Assembly (NCBI RefSeq): GCF_001690685.1
Contig: NZ_LZGL01000020.1
Span: 1-64,000, forward strand
Length of the DNA stretch: 64,000 nt
Source: Gilliamella sp. wkB112
Lineage (GTDB): Bacteria; Pseudomonadota; Gammaproteobacteria; Enterobacterales; Orbaceae
Direction: 5' to 3'
This document shows positions 19,681 to 31,926 of the stretch, in pieces. The position numbers were made by a program, and so were the translations under genes. The stretch's first letter is position 1. Each line of letters starts with the position of its first letter. The notes beneath the pieces are model-generated. The model was not told the DNA's origin and did not search any database. It saw nothing but the letters and a program-made list of their open reading frames with translations.

Positions 19681-19712
19681 AAAAAAAATAGCACGTCTAT
19701 ACGTGCTATTTT
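19681..19712 (-). terminator. Terminator of the rplKAJL-rpoBC operon
   Basis: Twelve-base-pair perfect stem AAAATAGCACGT / ACGTGCTATTTT (19685-19696 and 19701-19712) with a 4-nt loop. In the minus-strand transcript it ends in a run of at least eight U residues. It begins 22 bp after the rpoC stop. Confidence 0.92.
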
Positions 19713-19734
19713 ATAAACAAAACCTAACTTAGGT

Positions 19735-22700
19735 CTATTGATTTTCATCAGCAGAATTCAGTAATTCAGCTAAATTAGCTGTTGCTTCTTCTGCCGAAAT
19801 AGTTGTTTGCTGTTCATCATTAGATGGCATTGCTCGTTTACGTAAACGTTCTTTATGGTAAGCATAACCTGTACCAGCAGGGATTAAGCGACCAACAATT
19901 ACGTTTTCTTTTAATCCACGTAATTCATCGTTTTTACCTGCAACTGCTGCTTCAGTTAATACCCGAGTCGTTTCTTGGAATGATGCAGCAGAGATAAACG
20001 ATTCAGTTGTTAATGATGCTTTAGTTATACCTAATAGATCATGTAAGTAAACAATTGGCTCTTTACCTTGCGCTTCAAGTTCACGGTTAATAATCTTCAA
20101 GCGTGAAACTTCAAGTTGTTCACCATCAAGTAGACGAGAACCACCCGGATGAATAACCGTTGCTTTACGTAACATTTGACGAACAATAACTTCGATGTGC
20201 TTATCGTTAATTTTTACGCCTTGTAGACGATAAACTTCCTGAACTTCATTAACAATATAACGAGTTACTGCATTCACACCACGTAACCGTAAAATGTCAT
20301 GTGCTGATTCAGGACCATCGGAAATCACGTCACCACGACCAACTTGTTCGCCTTCAAACACGTTAAGTTGACGCCATTTTGGAATCATCTCTTCGTATGG
20401 TTCACTACCATCTAATGGAGTGATAATTAAGCGACGTTTGCCTTTGGTTTCTTTACCAAATGAGATAATACCATCAATTTCAGCAAGAATTGCAGGTTCT
20501 TTCGGCTTTCGCGCTTCAAACAAGTCAGCAACTCGGGGTAAACCACCCGTAATATCTTTAGTACCAACAGATGCTTGCGGTATACGAGCAAGAGTATCAC
20601 CAACGTTAATTTCCGCACCATCTTCTAACTGTACTAATGCTTTACCTGGTAAAAAGTATTGCGCTAGCATTTCTGAACCTGGAACGTAAACATCTTTGCC
20701 TTTAGCATCGACAATTTTGATTGCCGGGCGTAAATCTTTACCGACACCCGTACGCTCAGCCACATCTAATATAGCAATTGATGATAAACCTGTTAATTCG
20801 TCAGTTTGACGAGTAATAGTTTGACCATCAACCATATCTATAAAGCGGACAAAACCTTTGGCTTCAGAGATAACAGGCATTGTATGTGGATCCCAGTTAG
20901 CAATAGTTTCACCAGCATTAACTGCTATACCATTACCTTTAGTCAAGATCGAGCCATAAGGGACTTTATAAGTTTCTTTCATTCGACCAAGATCATCGAT
21001 AATAGTCAATTCCGCATTACGTGAAGTAATTACTAATTTCTTATCTGGGTTAATCACAAATTTAGCATTAGCTAATTTAATACTACCTTTATTTTTAACC
21101 TGAATACTTGATTCCGCAGCAGCCCGAGATGCCGCACCACCAATATGGAACGTACGCATGGTTAACTGTGTGCCAGGTTCACCAATTGATTGCGCAGCAA
21201 TAACACCGATGGCTTCACCTTTATTCACCAAGTGACCACGAGCTAAGTCACGACCATAACATTTCGCACAAACACCAAAATCAGTATCACACGACACTAC
21301 AGAGCGAACTTTTACACTGTCAATAGATTCAGCTTCAAGTAAGTCACAGTAACCTTCATCAAGTAAGGTATTGCGAGGAATTAAAATATCAGCACTTCCT
21401 GGTTTTAACACATCTTCAGCAGTTACTCGGCCTAATACGCGTTCACGTAAAGGTTCTTTAACATCACCGCCTTCAATAACTGGTGTCATTACCACACCTT
21501 CTAAGGTGCCACAGTCATCTTCAATAACCACTAAATCTTGTGCAACGTCAACTAAACGACGAGTTAAATAACCAGAGTTAGCTGTTTTTAATGCTGTATC
21601 AGCAAGACCTTTACGCGCACCATGGGTTGAAATAAAGTACTGAAGTACGTTCAGTCCTTCACGGAAGTTTGCTGTGATAGGTGTTTCAATAATCGAACCA
21701 TCTGGTTTTGCCATCAAACCACGCATACCTGCTAACTGACGAATCTGAGCTGCAGAACCACGAGCACCAGAGTCGGCCATCATATAAATGCTGTTGAAAG
21801 AAGATTGGACTTCTTCTTTACCTTCACGGTTAATTACTTTCTCGGTGGATAAGTTATCCATCATCGCTTTAGCAACACGTTCATTGGCAGCTGCCCAAAT
21901 ATCGATAACTTTGTTATAACGTTCACCTGCGGTAACTAAACCGGATTGGAATTGTTCCTGAATTTCTGCAACTTCAATTTCAGCTTCATTGATGATCTGT
22001 ATTTTTTTAGCAGGAATTTCCATATCATCAATACCAACTGATACTCCAGAACGTGCTGCATAAGCAAATCCTGTGTACATAACTTGGTCAGCTAAAATAA
22101 CAGTTTCTTTCATACCTAATTGGCGATAACAAATGTTTAAGATCCGTGAAATAGCTTTTTTACCAAGTGGTTGGTTAATCACAGAAAAACTCATACCTTT
22201 CGGCATAATCAACCATAAAATTGCACGACCAACAGTGGTATCAATGACTGATGTTGTTTCTTCCCATTCGCCAACAGCATTACGATGATTTTCAGTAATC
22301 CGTACTTTAACTTTTGCATGCAACTCTACCAATCCTAAACGATATAGTTTTTCCGCTTCTTTAGGACCAGTTAAGATCATGCCTTCACCTTTAGCATTAA
22401 TCTTATCGCGAGTCATATAGTAAAGACCTAATACCACGTCCTGTGAAGGAACAATGATAGGTTCACCACTCGCAGGTGAAAGAATGTTGTTAGTTGACAT
22501 CATTAAAGCACGCGCTTCTAATTGCGCTTCTAGAGTTAATGGAACGTGAACTGCCATTTGGTCACCATCGAAGTCAGCATTAAATGCCGCACAAACTAAT
22601 GGGTGTAACTGAATTGCCTTACCTTCAATTAGAATCGGTTCAAATGCTTGAATACCTAATCTATGCAATGTTGGTGCACGGTTAAGTAATACCGGATGTT

Positions 22701-23952
22701 CACGAATGACTTCATCTAAAATATCCCAAACAATTGCATCTTCACGCTCAACCATTTTTTTAGCTGCTTTAATGGTTGTTGCATAACCACGACGTTCTAG
22801 TTTACCGTAGATAAATGGTTTGAATAATTCTAATGCCATTTTTTTCGGTAAACCACATTGATGCAGTCGTAAATATGGACCTACAGTAATTACTGAACGG
22901 CCCGAATAGTCAACACGTTTACCTAATAAGTTTTGACGGAAACGACCTTGCTTACCTTTGATCATATCGGCAAGTGATTTTAATGGTCGTTTGTTTGAAC
23001 CAGTGATTGCTCGGCCACGGCGACCATTGTCTAATAAGGCATCAACAGATTCTTGTAACATACGTTTTTCGTTACGTACGATAATATCTGGTGCAGCTAA
23101 ATCTAATAAACGTTTTAAACGGTTATTTCGGTTTATTACGCGACGATAGAGATCATTCAAATCTGACGTTGCAAAACGTCCGCCATCTAGTGGTACTAAT
23201 GGGCGTAAATCAGGAGGCAACACAGGTAATACATTTAAAATCATCCATTCAGGTTTATTTTCTGATTGGATAAATGCTTCAATAATCTTAATACGCTTAG
23301 TTAACTTTTTACGTTTAGTTTCTGAATTCGTAGTAGCTAGTTCATCACGTAGAGCTTCACATTCGGCTTGCACATCGATATTACGCAATAATTCTTGAAT
23401 AGCTTCCGCACCCATTCGTGCATCAAATTCATCACCAAACTCTTCTAATGCATCTAAATACTGTTCTTCAGTTAAAATCTGACCACGTTCTAAATTAGTC
23501 ATACCACCATCAAGAACCATAAATGATTCAAAATAAAGTACGCGTTCAATATCACGTAGTGGCATATCAAGTAATAGTCCGATTCGAGACGGCAATGATT
23601 TTAAAAACCAGATATGTGCTGTAGGTGATGCAAGTTCAATATGCCCCATACGTTCACGACGTACTTTAGCTTGAGTAACTTCAACACCACATTTTTCACA
23701 AATTACACCACGATGTTTTAAACGTTTATATTTTCCACATAAACATTCATAATCTTTAACTGGTCCAAAAATACGCGCACAAAACAATCCATCACGTTCA
23801 GGTTTAAACGTACGATAGTTAATTGTTTCTGGTTTTTTGACTTCACCAAAAGACCATGACCGAATCATATCAGGAGAGGCAAGGCCTATCTTGATAGCAT
23901 CAAAATCTTCAGTTTTTGTTTGTGCTTTTAGAAACTTAAGTAAATCTTTCAC
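19735..23952 (-). CDS. rpoC: RNA polymerase subunit beta'
   Basis: Largest subunit of RNA polymerase, 1405 residues (E. coli 1407). The N-terminal zinc site [20 protein letters not shown] (about residues 70-89), the magnesium-binding NADFDGD catalytic motif (about 458-464), the bridge-helix/trigger-loop region with [19 protein letters not shown] and a second cysteine cluster ([13 protein letters not shown] near 888) are intact. Follows rpoB after 91 bp and ends the operon. No large insertion or deletion is seen relative to E. coli. Confidence 0.99.
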   Translation of the reverse strand: MKDLLKFLKAQTKTEDFDAIKIGLASPDMIRSWSFGEVKKPETINYRTFKPERDGLFCARIFGPVKDYECLCGKYKRLKHRGVICEKCGVEVTQAKVRRERMGHIELASPTAHIWFLKSLPSRIGLLLDMPLRDIERVLYFESFMVLDGGMTNLERGQILTEEQYLDALEEFGDEFDARMGAEAIQELLRNIDVQAECEALRDELATTNSETKRKKLTKRIKIIEAFIQSENKPEWMILNVLPVLPPDLRPLVPLDGGRFATSDLNDLYRRVINRNNRLKRLLDLAAPDIIVRNEKRMLQESVDALLDNGRRGRAITGSNKRPLKSLADMIKGKQGRFRQNLLGKRVDYSGRSVITVGPYLRLHQCGLPKKMALELFKPFIYGKLERRGYATTIKAAKKMVEREDAIVWDILDEVIREHPVLLNRAPTLHRLGIQAFEPILIEGKAIQLHPLVCAAFNADFDGDQMAVHVPLTLEAQLEARALMMSTNNILSPASGEPIIVPSQDVVLGLYYMTRDKINAKGEGMILTGPKEAEKLYRLGLVELHAKVKVRITENHRNAVGEWEETTSVIDTTVGRAILWLIMPKGMSFSVINQPLGKKAISRILNICYRQLGMKETVILADQVMYTGFAYAARSGVSVGIDDMEIPAKKIQIINEAEIEVAEIQEQFQSGLVTAGERYNKVIDIWAAANERVAKAMMDNLSTEKVINREGKEEVQSSFNSIYMMADSGARGSAAQIRQLAGMRGLMAKPDGSIIETPITANFREGLNVLQYFISTHGARKGLADTALKTANSGYLTRRLVDVAQDLVVIEDDCGTLEGVVMTPVIEGGDVKEPLRERVLGRVTAEDVLKPGSADILIPRNTLLDEGYCDLLEAESIDSVKVRSVVSCDTDFGVCAKCYGRDLARGHLVNKGEAIGVIAAQSIGEPGTQLTMRTFHIGGAASRAAAESSIQVKNKGSIKLANAKFVINPDKKLVITSRNAELTIIDDLGRMKETYKVPYGSILTKGNGIAVNAGETIANWDPHTMPVISEAKGFVRFIDMVDGQTITRQTDELTGLSSIAILDVAERTGVGKDLRPAIKIVDAKGKDVYVPGSEMLAQYFLPGKALVQLEDGAEINVGDTLARIPQASVGTKDITGGLPRVADLFEARKPKEPAILAEIDGIISFGKETKGKRRLIITPLDGSEPYEEMIPKWRQLNVFEGEQVGRGDVISDGPESAHDILRLRGVNAVTRYIVNEVQEVYRLQGVKINDKHIEVIVRQMLRKATVIHPGGSRLLDGEQLEVSRLKIINRELEAQGKEPIVYLHDLLGITKASLTTESFISAASFQETTRVLTEAAVAGKNDELRGLKENVIVGRLIPAGTGYAYHKERLRKRAMPSNDEQQTTISAEEATANLAELLNSADENQ

Positions 23953-24043
23953 AATTGGCTCCTATGGAGTTAAACCAATTAGATAACTTATTATTGCTAA
24001 TAAGTTATCCCTATAAATAGAAATCATTTTGAGTTAGTAAAGA

Positions 24044-27000
24044 TTACTCTTCATCTAATTCTATATTAATACCAAGCGAACGAATTTCTTTTAATAGTAC
24101 ATTAAATGATTCCGGAATCGCTGGTTCCATACGATGATCGCCATCTACAATATTTTTATACATCTTAGTACGGCCATTTACGTCATCTGATTTAACCGTT
24201 AACATTTCTTGTAAGGTATAAGCAGCACCATATGCTTCTAGTGCCCACACTTCCATCTCACCGAAACGTTGACCACCAAATTGGGCTTTACCACCCAATG
24301 GTTGTTGAGTAACCAGACTATATGACCCGGTAGAACGGGCATGCATTTTATCATCAACTAAGTGATTTAATTTCAACATGTACATGTAACCAACCGTTAC
24401 TGGACGTTCAAATTGTTCACCAGTACGGCCATCATACAATGTAATTTGACCAGAAGTTGGTAAATCACCAAGTTCTAATAATGATTTTATTTCTTGCTCT
24501 TTAGCACCATCAAATACTGGTGTTGCAAGTGGCATACCATTACGTAGATTCTGCGCTAAAGTCATTACTTCTTGGTCAGTAAATTCAGCCACATTAACTT
24601 TTTGTGCAGCACCCAATCCAAGATCATATGCTTTTTGAATAAATTCACGTAATTTAGCTAGTTCTTGCTGTTCTTTTAACATTGCATCGATCTTTTGACC
24701 AATACCTTTAGCCGCCATACCCAAGTGTGTTTCTAGGACCTGCCCAATATTCATACGCGACGGAACCCCTAATGGATTCAACACGATATCAACAGGACGG
24801 CCTTTATCATCGTATGGCATATCTTCAATTGGATTGATCTTAGAAATAACCCCTTTGTTACCATGACGACCGGCCATTTTATCACCCGGTTGAATTTGAC
24901 GTTTCACTGCTAAATAAACTTTGACAATTTTAAGTACACCTGGTTGTAAATCATCGCCTTGTGTAATTTTTATGCGTTTTGCTTCAAGTTTTTTGTTAAA
25001 GTCCGCTTTAATTTCTTCATATTGTTCAGCAAGTTGTTCTAACTGAGCTTGTTTATCTTCTTTTGCGATACCAATAGTTAGCCATTTTTCATGTGGTAAA
25101 GCATCTAATTTATCGGCTTTAATTCCACCAGATACTAATACATCACGGATGCGAGCAAATAATGCAGCCTCTAAGATTTTTAACTCTTCAGTTAAATCTT
25201 TTCTTGCTTGTTTAAGTTGCATATCTTCAATTTCTAGTGCACGTTTATCTTTTTGCACACCATCACGAGTGAAGACTTGTACATCAATAACTGTACCAGA
25301 AACACCATTTGGTACACGCAATGAAGTATCTTTAACATCAGATGCTTTTTCACCAAAAATAGCGCGTAGTAATTTTTCTTCTGGTGTTAATTGAGTTTCA
25401 CCTTTTGGTGTCACTTTACCAACCAGAATGTCACCACCTTTAACTTCAGCACCAATATAAACAATTCCTGATTCATCAAGTTTGGAAAGTGCTGCTTCGC
25501 CTACATTAGGAATATCAGCAGTAATTTCTTCCGCTCCTAACTTAGTATCACGAGAAATACATGATAATTCTTGAATATGAATCGAGGTAAAACGGTCATC
25601 TTGAACTACTTTTTCAGAAACTAAAATAGAATCCTCGAAGTTATAACCATTCCATGGCATAAATGCCACGCGCATATTTTGACCTAATGCTAATTCACCT
25701 AAGTCGGTTGAAGGACCATCAGCAAGCACATCGCCACGTTCAACTTTTTCACCTAATTCAACACATGGAATTTGGTTAATGCAAGTATTTTGGTTAGAGC
25801 GGGTATACTTAGTTAAGTTGTAAATATCAATACCTGTTTCACCAGCATATATTTCATCAGCATTTACATTCACCACAATACGTGAAGCATCCACATATTG
25901 AACAGTACCGCCTCTGCGAGCAACTGCAGTAACACCTGAATCAACCGCTACTGCACGTTCCATACCAGTACCAACAAACGGTTTTTCTGCTTTCAAGGTT
26001 GGAACTGCTTGACGTTGCATGTTAGCACCCATTAGGGCTCGGTTAGCATCATCATGCTCTAAGAATGGAATCAAAGAAGCACCAACCGATACGATTTGTT
26101 GTGTTGATACGTCCATATAATGAACTTGTTCTGGGCTATATAAACCTGACTCACCATTTAAACGACATGTCACTAATTCTTCTTTGAAACGACCATTATC
26201 GTCTAAGTTTGAGTTAGCCTGTGCAATAACAAATTCACTTTCATCAATGGCAGATAAATAGTTAATTTCATCGGTTACTACACCATCTATAACTCGACGA
26301 TATGGTGTTTCTAAAAATCCATACTCATTTGTACGTGCATAAACCGCTAACGAGTTAATCAAACCAATGTTTGGACCTTCGGGTGTTTCAATCGGACACA
26401 CTCGGCCATAATGCGTTGGATGCACGTCACGCACTTCAAAGCCCGCGCGTTCACGTGTTAATCCACCAGGACCTAATGCCGAAATACGGCGTTTATGCGT
26501 AATTTCAGATAATGGATTGTTTTGATCCATGAACTGCGATAATTGGCTTGAACCGAAGAACTCACGAATTGCCGCTGAAATCGGCTTAGCATTAATCATA
26601 TCTTGTGGCATCAATGCATCAAGATCGCCTAAAGATAAACGCTCTTTTACTGCTCGCTCTACACGAACTAAACCGATACGGAATTGATTTTCAGCCATTT
26701 CACCAACGCTACGGATACGGCGGTTACCTAAATGGTCGATATCATCTACTTCACCATGACCATTGCGGATAGCAATTAACTTCTTCATTACATCGACGAT
26801 ATCACCCTTGGTCAAGACGCTATCACCTTCAATATCATCACGACCTAAAGAACGATTGAACTTCATTCGCCCTACTGCTGATAAATCATAACGTTCATCA
26901 GAGAAGAATAAATTATCAAATAACGCTTCTGCCGCTTCTTTTGTTGGTGGTTCACCTGGGCGCATCATTCGATAAATTTCAACTAAAGCTCCTAATCGGT

Positions 27001-28072
27001 CTCGAGTTGAATCAACATTTAATGTTTCAGAGATAAAAGAACCATGATCAAGATCATTGGTAAATAATGTTTCAATTTTTTTATGACCAGCATTGGTTAA
27101 TTCTACCAATAACTCTAAAGAAATAGGTGTGTTAGCTAATGCTATAACTTCGCCTGTGTCTGCATTAGCATAATTTTTAGCTAGTACTTTATTGACAATG
27201 TATTCAACTGGCACATCGATTTTGGTAATTTTATCTTTTTCTAATTCACGAATGTGACGAGCTGTAATTCGACGACCTTTTTCGGCGTAGACTTTACCTT
27301 TTGCTTCAATATCAAATAATGCGGTTTCACCACGTAAGCGCTCAGGGACAAGCTCCATTTTTAACTTGGATTTACCTACTTCAAAAAGAGTCTTTTCAAA
27401 GAAAATATCTAAAATTTCTTCTGTATCATAACCTAGTGCACGCAAAATAATTGTTGCTGGTAATTTTCGACGTCGGTCAATACGAGCGAAAAGGTTATCT
27501 TTTGGATCAAATTCAAAATCAAGCCAAGAACCACGATAAGGAATAATCCGAGCATTATATAATACTTTACCAGAAGAGTGTGTTTTACCTTTATCACTAT
27601 CAAAGAACACACCTGGACTACGATGTAATTGTGATACGATAACACGTTCTGTGCCGTTAATCACAAATGTTCCATTGTCCGTCATTAAAGGAATTTCGCC
27701 CATATAGACGTCTTGTTCTTTAATATCTTTTACTGTTCCTTCTGGCGCATCCTTATCATAAATTACTAACCGTAATTTAACACGCAACGGCGCTGAGTAT
27801 GTGATACCTCTAATTTGACATTCTTTTACATCAAACACAGGTTCGCCCATTTTAAAGCTCACGTATTGTAACTCAGCATTACCACTATAACTTTTTATCG
27901 GAAATATTGAACGGAAAGCGGCTTCTAAGCCATATTGACCTTCAGGATCTTGCTCAATAAATTTCTGGAACGAATCAAGTTGAATAGAAAGAAGATACGG
28001 TATATCCAAGACTTGTGGACGCTTACCAAAATTCTTACGAATTCGTTTTTTCTCGGTATAAGAGTAAACCAT
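24044..28072 (-). CDS. rpoB: RNA polymerase subunit beta
   Basis: Beta subunit, 1342 residues, the same length as E. coli RpoB. The rifampicin-binding region is readable as [31 protein letters not shown] in pieces around residues 507-537 and looks wild type (Asp516, His526 and Ser531 equivalents present). Other landmarks are [13 protein letters not shown] and the C-terminal [24 protein letters not shown]. Preceded by an attenuator-like hairpin after rplL. Confidence 0.99.
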   Translation of the reverse strand: MVYSYTEKKRIRKNFGKRPQVLDIPYLLSIQLDSFQKFIEQDPEGQYGLEAAFRSIFPIKSYSGNAELQYVSFKMGEPVFDVKECQIRGITYSAPLRVKLRLVIYDKDAPEGTVKDIKEQDVYMGEIPLMTDNGTFVINGTERVIVSQLHRSPGVFFDSDKGKTHSSGKVLYNARIIPYRGSWLDFEFDPKDNLFARIDRRRKLPATIILRALGYDTEEILDIFFEKTLFEVGKSKLKMELVPERLRGETALFDIEAKGKVYAEKGRRITARHIRELEKDKITKIDVPVEYIVNKVLAKNYANADTGEVIALANTPISLELLVELTNAGHKKIETLFTNDLDHGSFISETLNVDSTRDRLGALVEIYRMMRPGEPPTKEAAEALFDNLFFSDERYDLSAVGRMKFNRSLGRDDIEGDSVLTKGDIVDVMKKLIAIRNGHGEVDDIDHLGNRRIRSVGEMAENQFRIGLVRVERAVKERLSLGDLDALMPQDMINAKPISAAIREFFGSSQLSQFMDQNNPLSEITHKRRISALGPGGLTRERAGFEVRDVHPTHYGRVCPIETPEGPNIGLINSLAVYARTNEYGFLETPYRRVIDGVVTDEINYLSAIDESEFVIAQANSNLDDNGRFKEELVTCRLNGESGLYSPEQVHYMDVSTQQIVSVGASLIPFLEHDDANRALMGANMQRQAVPTLKAEKPFVGTGMERAVAVDSGVTAVARRGGTVQYVDASRIVVNVNADEIYAGETGIDIYNLTKYTRSNQNTCINQIPCVELGEKVERGDVLADGPSTDLGELALGQNMRVAFMPWNGYNFEDSILVSEKVVQDDRFTSIHIQELSCISRDTKLGAEEITADIPNVGEAALSKLDESGIVYIGAEVKGGDILVGKVTPKGETQLTPEEKLLRAIFGEKASDVKDTSLRVPNGVSGTVIDVQVFTRDGVQKDKRALEIEDMQLKQARKDLTEELKILEAALFARIRDVLVSGGIKADKLDALPHEKWLTIGIAKEDKQAQLEQLAEQYEEIKADFNKKLEAKRIKITQGDDLQPGVLKIVKVYLAVKRQIQPGDKMAGRHGNKGVISKINPIEDMPYDDKGRPVDIVLNPLGVPSRMNIGQVLETHLGMAAKGIGQKIDAMLKEQQELAKLREFIQKAYDLGLGAAQKVNVAEFTDQEVMTLAQNLRNGMPLATPVFDGAKEQEIKSLLELGDLPTSGQITLYDGRTGEQFERPVTVGYMYMLKLNHLVDDKMHARSTGSYSLVTQQPLGGKAQFGGQRFGEMEVWALEAYGAAYTLQEMLTVKSDDVNGRTKMYKNIVDGDHRMEPAIPESFNVLLKEIRSLGINIELDEE

Positions 28073-28252
28073 TAGTTCCTCAACTTGCTTATCTGCTATT
28101 TTAGCATGATTAAATATTCATCAGGGTACTGCTAACAATAACACCTGACACCTCATCGAAAATATCTATAAATATCAATTGATTAGGCTTAATAAATATA
28201 CTATTTCTTTATTAATAGTCTTCAAATATAATTCTTAGACTTTTTACAGCGC

Positions 28253-28283
28253 AAAAAGGCTGGAGGTACAAAAACCCCCAGCC
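28253..28283 (-). terminator. Attenuator hairpin between rplL and rpoB
   Basis: In the minus-strand RNA GGCUGGGGGU and ACCUCCAGCC (complement of 28274-28283 and 28258-28267) form a 10-bp stem with one G-U pair, a 6-nt loop and a following U5 run. It lies 23 bp after the rplL stop inside the operon. E. coli has a partial terminator at the same place that makes ribosomal protein transcripts exceed rpoBC transcripts. No RNase III site could be judged by eye. Confidence 0.82.
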
Positions 28284-28305
28284 ATTGATGGTGTTATCGA
28301 TAATC

Positions 28306-28674
28306 TTACTTAAGTTCGACAGCTGCACCAGCTTCTTCAAGTGCCTTTTTAAGTTCTTCTGCATCAGCTTTGCTAACGCCTTCTTTAACTGTTGCTGGAG
28401 CTGATTCAACAAGATCTTTAGCTTCTTTTAAGCCTAGGCCTGTTGCACCACGTACTGCTTTGATAACAGCAACTTTGTTACCGCCAACATCTTTTAAGAT
28501 TACATCAAATTCAGATTTTTCTTCTGCTGCTTCAGCAGGACCTGCTGCTGCAACTGCAACTGCTGCTGCTGCAGAAACACCGAATTTTTCTTCCATCATT
28601 GATACAAGTTCAACAACATCCATTACAGACATTTCAGCAACTGCATCTAAAATTTGCTCTTTAGTGATAGACAT
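28306..28674 (-). CDS. rplL: 50S ribosomal protein L7/L12
   Basis: Stalk protein that recruits GTPase translation factors. The start [17 protein letters not shown] (ATG at 28674) gives 122 residues, with the N-terminal dimerisation domain, an Ala-rich hinge ([19 protein letters not shown]) and the C-terminal domain [15 protein letters not shown]. An in-frame opening at 28689 would add five residues with no family support. Follows rplJ. Confidence 0.97.
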   Translation of the reverse strand: MSITKEQILDAVAEMSVMDVVELVSMMEEKFGVSAAAAVAVAAAGPAEAAEEKSEFDVILKDVGGNKVAVIKAVRGATGLGLKEAKDLVESAPATVKEGVSKADAEELKKALEEAGAAVELK

Positions 28675-28733
28675 AATATAGTTTCCCAAATTTACATTTT
28701 TTTAATTAATAAAATTCACAATCATTCTGCCAA

Positions 28734-29231
28734 TTAAGCAGCTTGTTTTTGATCGCGAACCGCTGCAAGAGTACGAACCAATTTGCCAGCGGCGGCTTCT
28801 TTCATGGTTGACATCAAGCGAGCTAATGCTTCTTCATAAGTAGGTAATGTTGCTAAGCGATCAATGTTCGCGGCAGAAATTAACTCACCTTCAAAGGCTG
28901 CGGCTTTAATCTCAAAATTATCATTTTCTTTTGCAAACGCTTTAAAAATTCGCGCTGCAGCACCAGGGTGCTCATTTGAAAATGCAATTAGAGTTGGACC
29001 AACAAACGCATCTTTTAAGCACTCATATTGAGTACCCTCAACAACTCGGCGTAATAGCGTATTACGAACAACACGCATATAAACACCAGCTTCACGAGCA
29101 GATTTACGTAATGCTGTCATTTTGTCTACAGTCACGCCACGAGAATCAGCAACAACTGCAGATAGCGCACCTTTGGCGATTTCATTAACTTCAGCAACAA
29201 TTTCTTGTTTATTTTGAAGATTTAGTGCCAT
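28734..29231 (-). CDS. rplJ: 50S ribosomal protein L10
   Basis: Base of the ribosomal stalk, holding the L7/L12 dimers; 165 residues as in E. coli. N-terminal [17 protein letters not shown] and central [19 protein letters not shown] are typical. In E. coli the L10-L12 complex represses translation of this gene by binding the leader, and the corresponding RNA structure is present upstream at 29350-29407. Confidence 0.97.
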   Translation of the reverse strand: MALNLQNKQEIVAEVNEIAKGALSAVVADSRGVTVDKMTALRKSAREAGVYMRVVRNTLLRRVVEGTQYECLKDAFVGPTLIAFSNEHPGAAARIFKAFAKENDNFEIKAAAFEGELISAANIDRLATLPTYEEALARLMSTMKEAAAGKLVRTLAAVRDQKQAA

Positions 29232-29349
29232 TGGTATTGCTCCTGGATTAAACTAGGCAAAGCCTAGACTTATTTTAACTAGCTACAAATGTAGTTAGCA
29301 TAACCACGATGAGCAGAATTCCTGTATTATATCTTATCAGGTTCTGTCA

Positions 29350-29407
29350 CCGTCTACGTAGGAAAATTAAGTAATTAAACTACAACTACACCTACGGTCT
29401 TGGACGG
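29350..29407 (-). promoter_or_regulatory. rplJ (L10) leader, autoregulatory k-turn structure
   Basis: Minus-strand RNA contains CCGUC CAAGAC CGUAGG (from 29407 down to 29391) that pairs with CCUACG UA GACGG (29362 down to 29350). Two helices are joined by an asymmetric bulge, followed by UGACAGAAC. This matches the conserved kink-turn of the L10 leader that binds L10-(L12)4 in E. coli. A further hairpin GTCTGG/CCAGAC (29409-29426) lies on its 5' side. The 230-bp rplA-rplJ gap contains no gene. Confidence 0.85.
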
Positions 29408-29461
29408 GGTCTGGTTAAGGCCAGACACCAACCGATTTTTTGCTTAATTATTAATATATAA

Positions 29462-30163
29462 TTAAACAGCTGCATTCAATGTTGCTTGATCGATCGCAAC
29501 ACCAGCGCCCATTGTAGTTGATAGGCTAATTTTCTTAACAAATACACCTTTAGAAGACGCTGGTTTTGCGCGTTTTAAAGCAACAAGTAATGCTTCTAAA
29601 TTTTCTTTAAGCTTATCTGTATCAAAGTCAGCTTTACCGATAGTAGTATGAATAATACCATTCTTATCGTTGCGGTAACGAATTTGACCAGCTTTAGCAT
29701 TTTTAACAGCTTCCGCTACATTTGGAGTTACTGTACCAACTTTAGGATTTGGCATCAAACCACGAGGACCTAAGATTTGACCTAATTGACCAACAACACG
29801 CATAGCGTCTGGTGATGCAATAACCACGTCAAAATTCATTTCGCCTTTTTTGATTTGATCTGCAAGATCTTCCATACCCACTAATTCCGCACCCGCTTCT
29901 TTAGCTGCTTCAGCATTTGCACCTTGAGTGAATACAGCAACGCGAACACTACGTCCTGTTCCGTGAGGAAGAACAATCGCGCCACGAACATTTTGATCTG
30001 ATTTTCGAGAATCGATACCTAAATTAACTGCCACATCAACACTTTCAGTAAACTTAGCTGTTGCGAATTCTTTTAATAAAGCGATTGCTTCATTAATTTC
30101 ATATTGTTTAGTTGCATTCACTTTTTCGCGGATAAGTTTAGCTTTCTTAGATAATTTAGCCAT
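29462..30163 (-). CDS. rplA: 50S ribosomal protein L1
   Basis: 233-residue L1 protein (E. coli 234), forming the L1 stalk that helps release deacylated tRNA and acting as translational repressor of rplK-rplA mRNA in E. coli. Typical [15 protein letters not shown] start, the [16 protein letters not shown] signature, and [16 protein letters not shown] at the end. Three bases separate it from rplK. Confidence 0.98.
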   Translation of the reverse strand: MAKLSKKAKLIREKVNATKQYEINEAIALLKEFATAKFTESVDVAVNLGIDSRKSDQNVRGAIVLPHGTGRSVRVAVFTQGANAEAAKEAGAELVGMEDLADQIKKGEMNFDVVIASPDAMRVVGQLGQILGPRGLMPNPKVGTVTPNVAEAVKNAKAGQIRYRNDKNGIIHTTIGKADFDTDKLKENLEALLVALKRAKPASSKGVFVKKISLSTTMGAGVAIDQATLNAAV

Positions 30164-30166
30164 TAA

Positions 30167-30595
30167 TTAACCCTCCACTTCCAAACCCATTGAACGCGCC
30201 GTACCTTCAATAGAACGCATCATTGTTTCAATGGTTGCACCATTCATATCTGCAGCTTTTAATTCAGCAATTTCGCGCACTTGTGCACTAGTAACTTTAC
30301 CTACTTTTTTCTTGTTAGGCTCACCAGAACCAGACTTAATCTTAGCAGCTTTTTTTAATAATACTGCGGCAGGTGGAGTCTTAGTTACGAATGTAAACGA
30401 ACGGTCTGAATAAACTGTAATAACAACCGGAATCGGTAATCCTTTTTCAACACTTTCTGTTTTTGCATTAAATGCTTTACAGAACTCCATAATGTTAACA
30501 CCATGTTGACCAAGTGCTGGACCAACCGGTGGACTTGGGTTTGCTGCACCAGCTGCTACTTGCAACTTGATGTAAGCTTGTACTTTTTTTGCCAT
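30167..30595 (-). CDS. rplK: 50S ribosomal protein L11
   Basis: 142-residue L11 (E. coli 142), part of the GTPase-associated centre needed for RelA activation and factor binding. N-terminal [38 protein letters not shown] is intact. First gene of the rplKAJL-rpoBC transcript here: the promoter at 30685-30713 lies immediately upstream, and the usual secE-nusG pair is replaced by fbaA. Confidence 0.98.
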   Translation of the reverse strand: MAKKVQAYIKLQVAAGAANPSPPVGPALGQHGVNIMEFCKAFNAKTESVEKGLPIPVVITVYSDRSFTFVTKTPPAAVLLKKAAKIKSGSGEPNKKKVGKVTSAQVREIAELKAADMNGATIETMMRSIEGTARSMGLEVEG

Positions 30596-30684
30596 TTTTT
30601 AGTTTCCTTATCTTGGGTGCAAACGCCTCTATTAATAATGACTATTAATAAATAGACAGCTCCCCTAAGTTAAATGAGGGCAGA

Positions 30685-30713
30685 ATTATCCTATAACTAA
30701 AGAAAAATTGCAA
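30685..30713 (-). promoter_or_regulatory. Promoter of rplK operon
   Basis: Minus strand TTGCAA (30708-30713), 17-bp spacer, GATAAT (30685-30690). It lies 90 bp before the rplK ATG and 27 bp beyond the fbaA terminator hairpin, so it can drive the whole ribosomal-protein/RNA-polymerase operon. Confidence 0.7.
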
Positions 30714-30739
30714 GACTTATTTATGACTAAAAATTAATA

Positions 30740-30757
30740 GCAGGGCGATTGCCCTGC
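30740..30757 (-). terminator. Terminator hairpin after fbaA
   Basis: GCAGGGC / GCCCTGC, a 7-bp GC-rich stem with a 4-nt loop, ten bases past the fbaA stop. On the minus strand the U-run is interrupted (TATTAATTTTTAG), so termination may be incomplete. Confidence 0.6.
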
Positions 30758-30766
30758 ATATGAGGA

Positions 30767-31846
30767 TTAAAGTACATCAATCGCGTTAAGTTCTTTGAAC
30801 GCAAGCTCTAAACGAGCAACCAAAGAATCTTGACCTTTACGTAACCAAACTCGAGGATCATAATACTTTTTATTTGGCGCATCTGGACCTTCAGGATTAC
30901 CTAATTGACCTTGTAAGTATGCTTCATTCGCTTTGTAATATCCTAAAATACCAGCCCAATTAGCCCACTGAGTATCTGTATCAATATTCATTTTGATAAC
31001 ACCATAACTAACTGCTTCACTGATTTCTTCAGCTGTTGAGCCTGAACCGCCATGGAAAACGAAATTCAATGATTTAGCTGGTAAATTAAATTTTTCAGAT
31101 ACATATTTTTGAGAATTATCTAAAATCTTTGGTGTTAATTTAACATTACCTGGTTTATAAACGCCATGAACATTACCAAATGATGCCGCAATTGTGAAAC
31201 GTGGGCTAATGGCACTTAAACGTTCATAGGCATAAGCCACATCTTCAGGTTGAGTATATAGTGCTGAACTATCCATATGACTGTTATCCACGCCATCTTC
31301 TTCACCACCAGTACAGCCTAATTCTAATTCTAAAGTCATTTTCATGGCAGACATGCGAGCAAGATATTGACAACAAATATCAATATTATCTTTTAAAGTT
31401 TCTTCTGATAAATCGATCATGTGGGAAGAAAATAATGGTTTACCTGTTTTAGCAAAATGAGTTTCCCCGGCATCAAGCAAACCGTCAACCCATGGGAGTA
31501 ATTTTTTGGCGCAGTGGTCAGTATGAACAATAACTGGCACACCATATTTTTCAGCCATAAGATGTACATGTTTAGCGCCAGAAATCGCACCTAAAACAGC
31601 ACACTCTTGCCCTTCTAGTTTTAAACCTTTACCAGCTAAGAATTGCGCCCCACCATTTGAAAATTGCACAATAACAGGTGATCCTACTTTAGCTGCTGTT
31701 TCTAAAACAGCATTGATGGTATTGGTGTCAACACAGTTGACTGCAGGTAATGCAAAATTATTTTCACGTGCAACTTGAAATACTTTTTGCACATCATCAC
31801 CAGTAACTACACCGGGTTTAACAACATCAGAAATCTTTGTAGCCAT
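30767..31846 (-). CDS. fbaA: Class II fructose-bisphosphate aldolase
   Basis: Zinc-dependent aldolase cleaving fructose 1,6-bisphosphate in glycolysis; 359 residues as in E. coli FbaA. Metal and active-site segments are visible: VIVHTDHCAKK, ELELGCTGGEEDGVDNS, ASFGNVHGVYKPGN, FVFHGGSGST and KMNIDTDTQWA. It is downstream of pgk, the usual pgk-fbaA pair. Confidence 0.98.
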   Translation of the reverse strand: MATKISDVVKPGVVTGDDVQKVFQVARENNFALPAVNCVDTNTINAVLETAAKVGSPVIVQFSNGGAQFLAGKGLKLEGQECAVLGAISGAKHVHLMAEKYGVPVIVHTDHCAKKLLPWVDGLLDAGETHFAKTGKPLFSSHMIDLSEETLKDNIDICCQYLARMSAMKMTLELELGCTGGEEDGVDNSHMDSSALYTQPEDVAYAYERLSAISPRFTIAASFGNVHGVYKPGNVKLTPKILDNSQKYVSEKFNLPAKSLNFVFHGGSGSTAEEISEAVSYGVIKMNIDTDTQWANWAGILGYYKANEAYLQGQLGNPEGPDAPNKKYYDPRVWLRKGQDSLVARLELAFKELNAIDVL

Positions 31847-31882
31847 TCTATTTCCTATAATTTTATTTATATAAATGAAAGT

Positions 31883-31909
31883 AAAGGATGATCAAATAAC
31901 TCATCCTTT
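31883..31909 (-). repeat. Intercistronic stem-loop between pgk and fbaA
   Basis: AAAGGATGA (31883-31891) and TCATCCTTT (31901-31909) form a 9-bp stem with a 9-nt loop in the 80-bp pgk-fbaA gap. A T-run follows on the plus strand only, so on the coding (minus) strand it may process or stabilise the mRNA rather than fully terminate. Confidence 0.5.
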
Positions 31910-31926
31910 TTTATTAAAATTTATAT

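Noticed and set aside
25149-25394. Open frame antisense to rpoB
   Set aside because: It is rich in Ser/Ala and mirrors conserved rpoB codons on the other strand; no ribosome site and no family resemblance. Similar antisense frames over rpoC, dnaE, rplL and the fab genes were dismissed for the same reason.
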